DNA of 64,000 bases from Ligula intestinalis. Lineage: Eukaryota > Platyhelminthes > Cestoda > Diphyllobothriidea > Diphyllobothriidae. The notes under the pieces were generated by a model. That model worked only from the letters and a program-made list of their open reading frames with translations, was not told the DNA's origin and did not search any database. The first letter of the stretch is position 1. Each line of letters begins with the position of its first letter. Below are positions 63,331 through 64,000 of the stretch, piece after piece. Where the stretch lies: NCBI GenBank assembly GCA_036362985.1, contig JAYGXS010000004.1, forward strand, positions 20,221,216 through 20,285,215, read 5' to 3'. Position numbers and translations under genes: made by a program.

Positions 63331-64000
63331 TTTGCAAATCCCACTCTGACTGTCTACTCTGTGTGGCCGTACCGCTGTTTTTTTGGTTCAAGCCGTAACC
63401 CATTTCTGGTGGAGGCATTCGTTCAAACTACCAACAAGGCGATGCGGCCAGCCGGTCAGTCACAGTCAAATCATTAATTGCGGTGACAGTATAAATCGAG
63501 TTCGTTTAATCTCGGACAACAGGCACCGGGTGCGGCGGAGAAAATGTCTACGATTTGTATTTTAGCGCGTCTCCTGCTGACTCTGATGTGAAGTCATTAC
63601 CACCTAGGCTGAGCCTGTGGCCCAAACTAATTTAAATGCAGCTGGGCGTGGTCTGCCTTTCCTTCCCCCCCCCCCCCCCCCCCAGTCACCCATAACCCTC
63701 ATGCCACCTTTAGGACATGCGCATGAGGGGGCAGGGGGTGGTGGCCGTCCTGTTTATCGTCAAATTTACTTTTTAATCCTGTTAGATTTAAGACACTGAA
63801 ATATTTGCCCTCCCTGGCATGTATCTGAAGCCCAGTTATTTGAAGTGGACGGGACGTGCCTGTTTTTCGTGTCCTCTTTAGGCGGTCATACAAGTCAAGA
63901 ACGCCAATCAGCACCCAGGTTTTACATTTAGGTAACGGTATAGGACGAGCCACTCAGCTGATGGCATCGTGACTAACGACCCCTAATTTATTACATTTTT
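63331..64000. other. Anonymous right edge with poly-C and second direct repeat copy
   Basis: A C-run of about 18 at 63667-63684 and the right copy of the direct repeat at 63780-63900 (also sharing GTGTCCT and a GCGG block). No gene recognised up to the window edge. Confidence 0.4.

Noticed and set aside
1..64000. CRISPR array, bacterial operon or phage-like system
   Set aside because: No regularly spaced repeats, no ribosome-binding-site-led gene clusters; the content is eukaryotic retroelements.

Overview
The window looks like repeat-dense nuclear DNA from a flatworm, most likely a tapeworm (inference from the mix of elements: RTE and CR1-like LINEs, Ty3 elements, BEL/Pao elements and several Penelope-like elements with GIY-YIG domains; no species-diagnostic host gene was found). 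Two runs of exactly 100 N (33141-33240 and 47517-47616) are scaffold gaps. I found no convincing host protein-coding gene, rRNA gene, functional tRNA gene or CRISPR array. Almost everything recognisable is transposable-element sequence at different stages of decay.

0-5 kb: a Ty3-type LTR retrotransposon on the minus strand. Its 3' LTR (437-1097) carries about 106-bp inverted ends, which is unusual, and its pol gene (1093-4746) is one open frame with all catalytic residues present. The element is cut off inside gag near 5045. 5-9.1 kb: a decayed CR1/Jockey-like LINE (minus) and the 3' end of an RTE LINE (minus). 9.2-18.9 kb: a nested stack. A Ty3 gag gene (minus; LTR 15560-15926) is split by a plus-strand CR1-like LINE of about 4.5 kb. 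The LTR itself abuts a Ty3 protease fragment, which is joined to a minus-strand RTE LINE (16.4-18.9 kb).

19-45 kb: mostly anonymous DNA with interspersed repeats. These include a Penelope-like fragment (25.56-26.45 kb), a 1-kb inverted repeat with related reading frames in both arms (27.26-28.27 kb), a near-perfect 171-bp palindrome (28934-29104), tRNA-derived SINEs, and many copies of one unclassified LTR-like repeat, here called family X.

44.6-54.5 kb: three copies of an approximately 800-bp BEL/Pao-like LTR. Two are apparent solo LTRs; the third is followed by a leader with tandem repeats and a broken gag. That gag is interrupted by a Penelope-like element whose 5' part is inverted, the signature of twin-primed insertion. 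55-64 kb: tandem duplications, more family X copies, an RTE RT fragment, a Jockey-like RT fragment, and a 454-bp palindrome made of two head-to-head copies of the Penelope-like terminal repeat, each with a conserved stem followed by GAAACGTC that resembles part of a hammerhead ribozyme.

There is no operon-like logic. The layout records successive insertions, and overlaps between elements give relative ages: the Ty3 gag is older than the CR1-like LINE inside it, repeat K is older than the BEL LTR inside it, and the BEL gag is older than the Penelope-like insertion.
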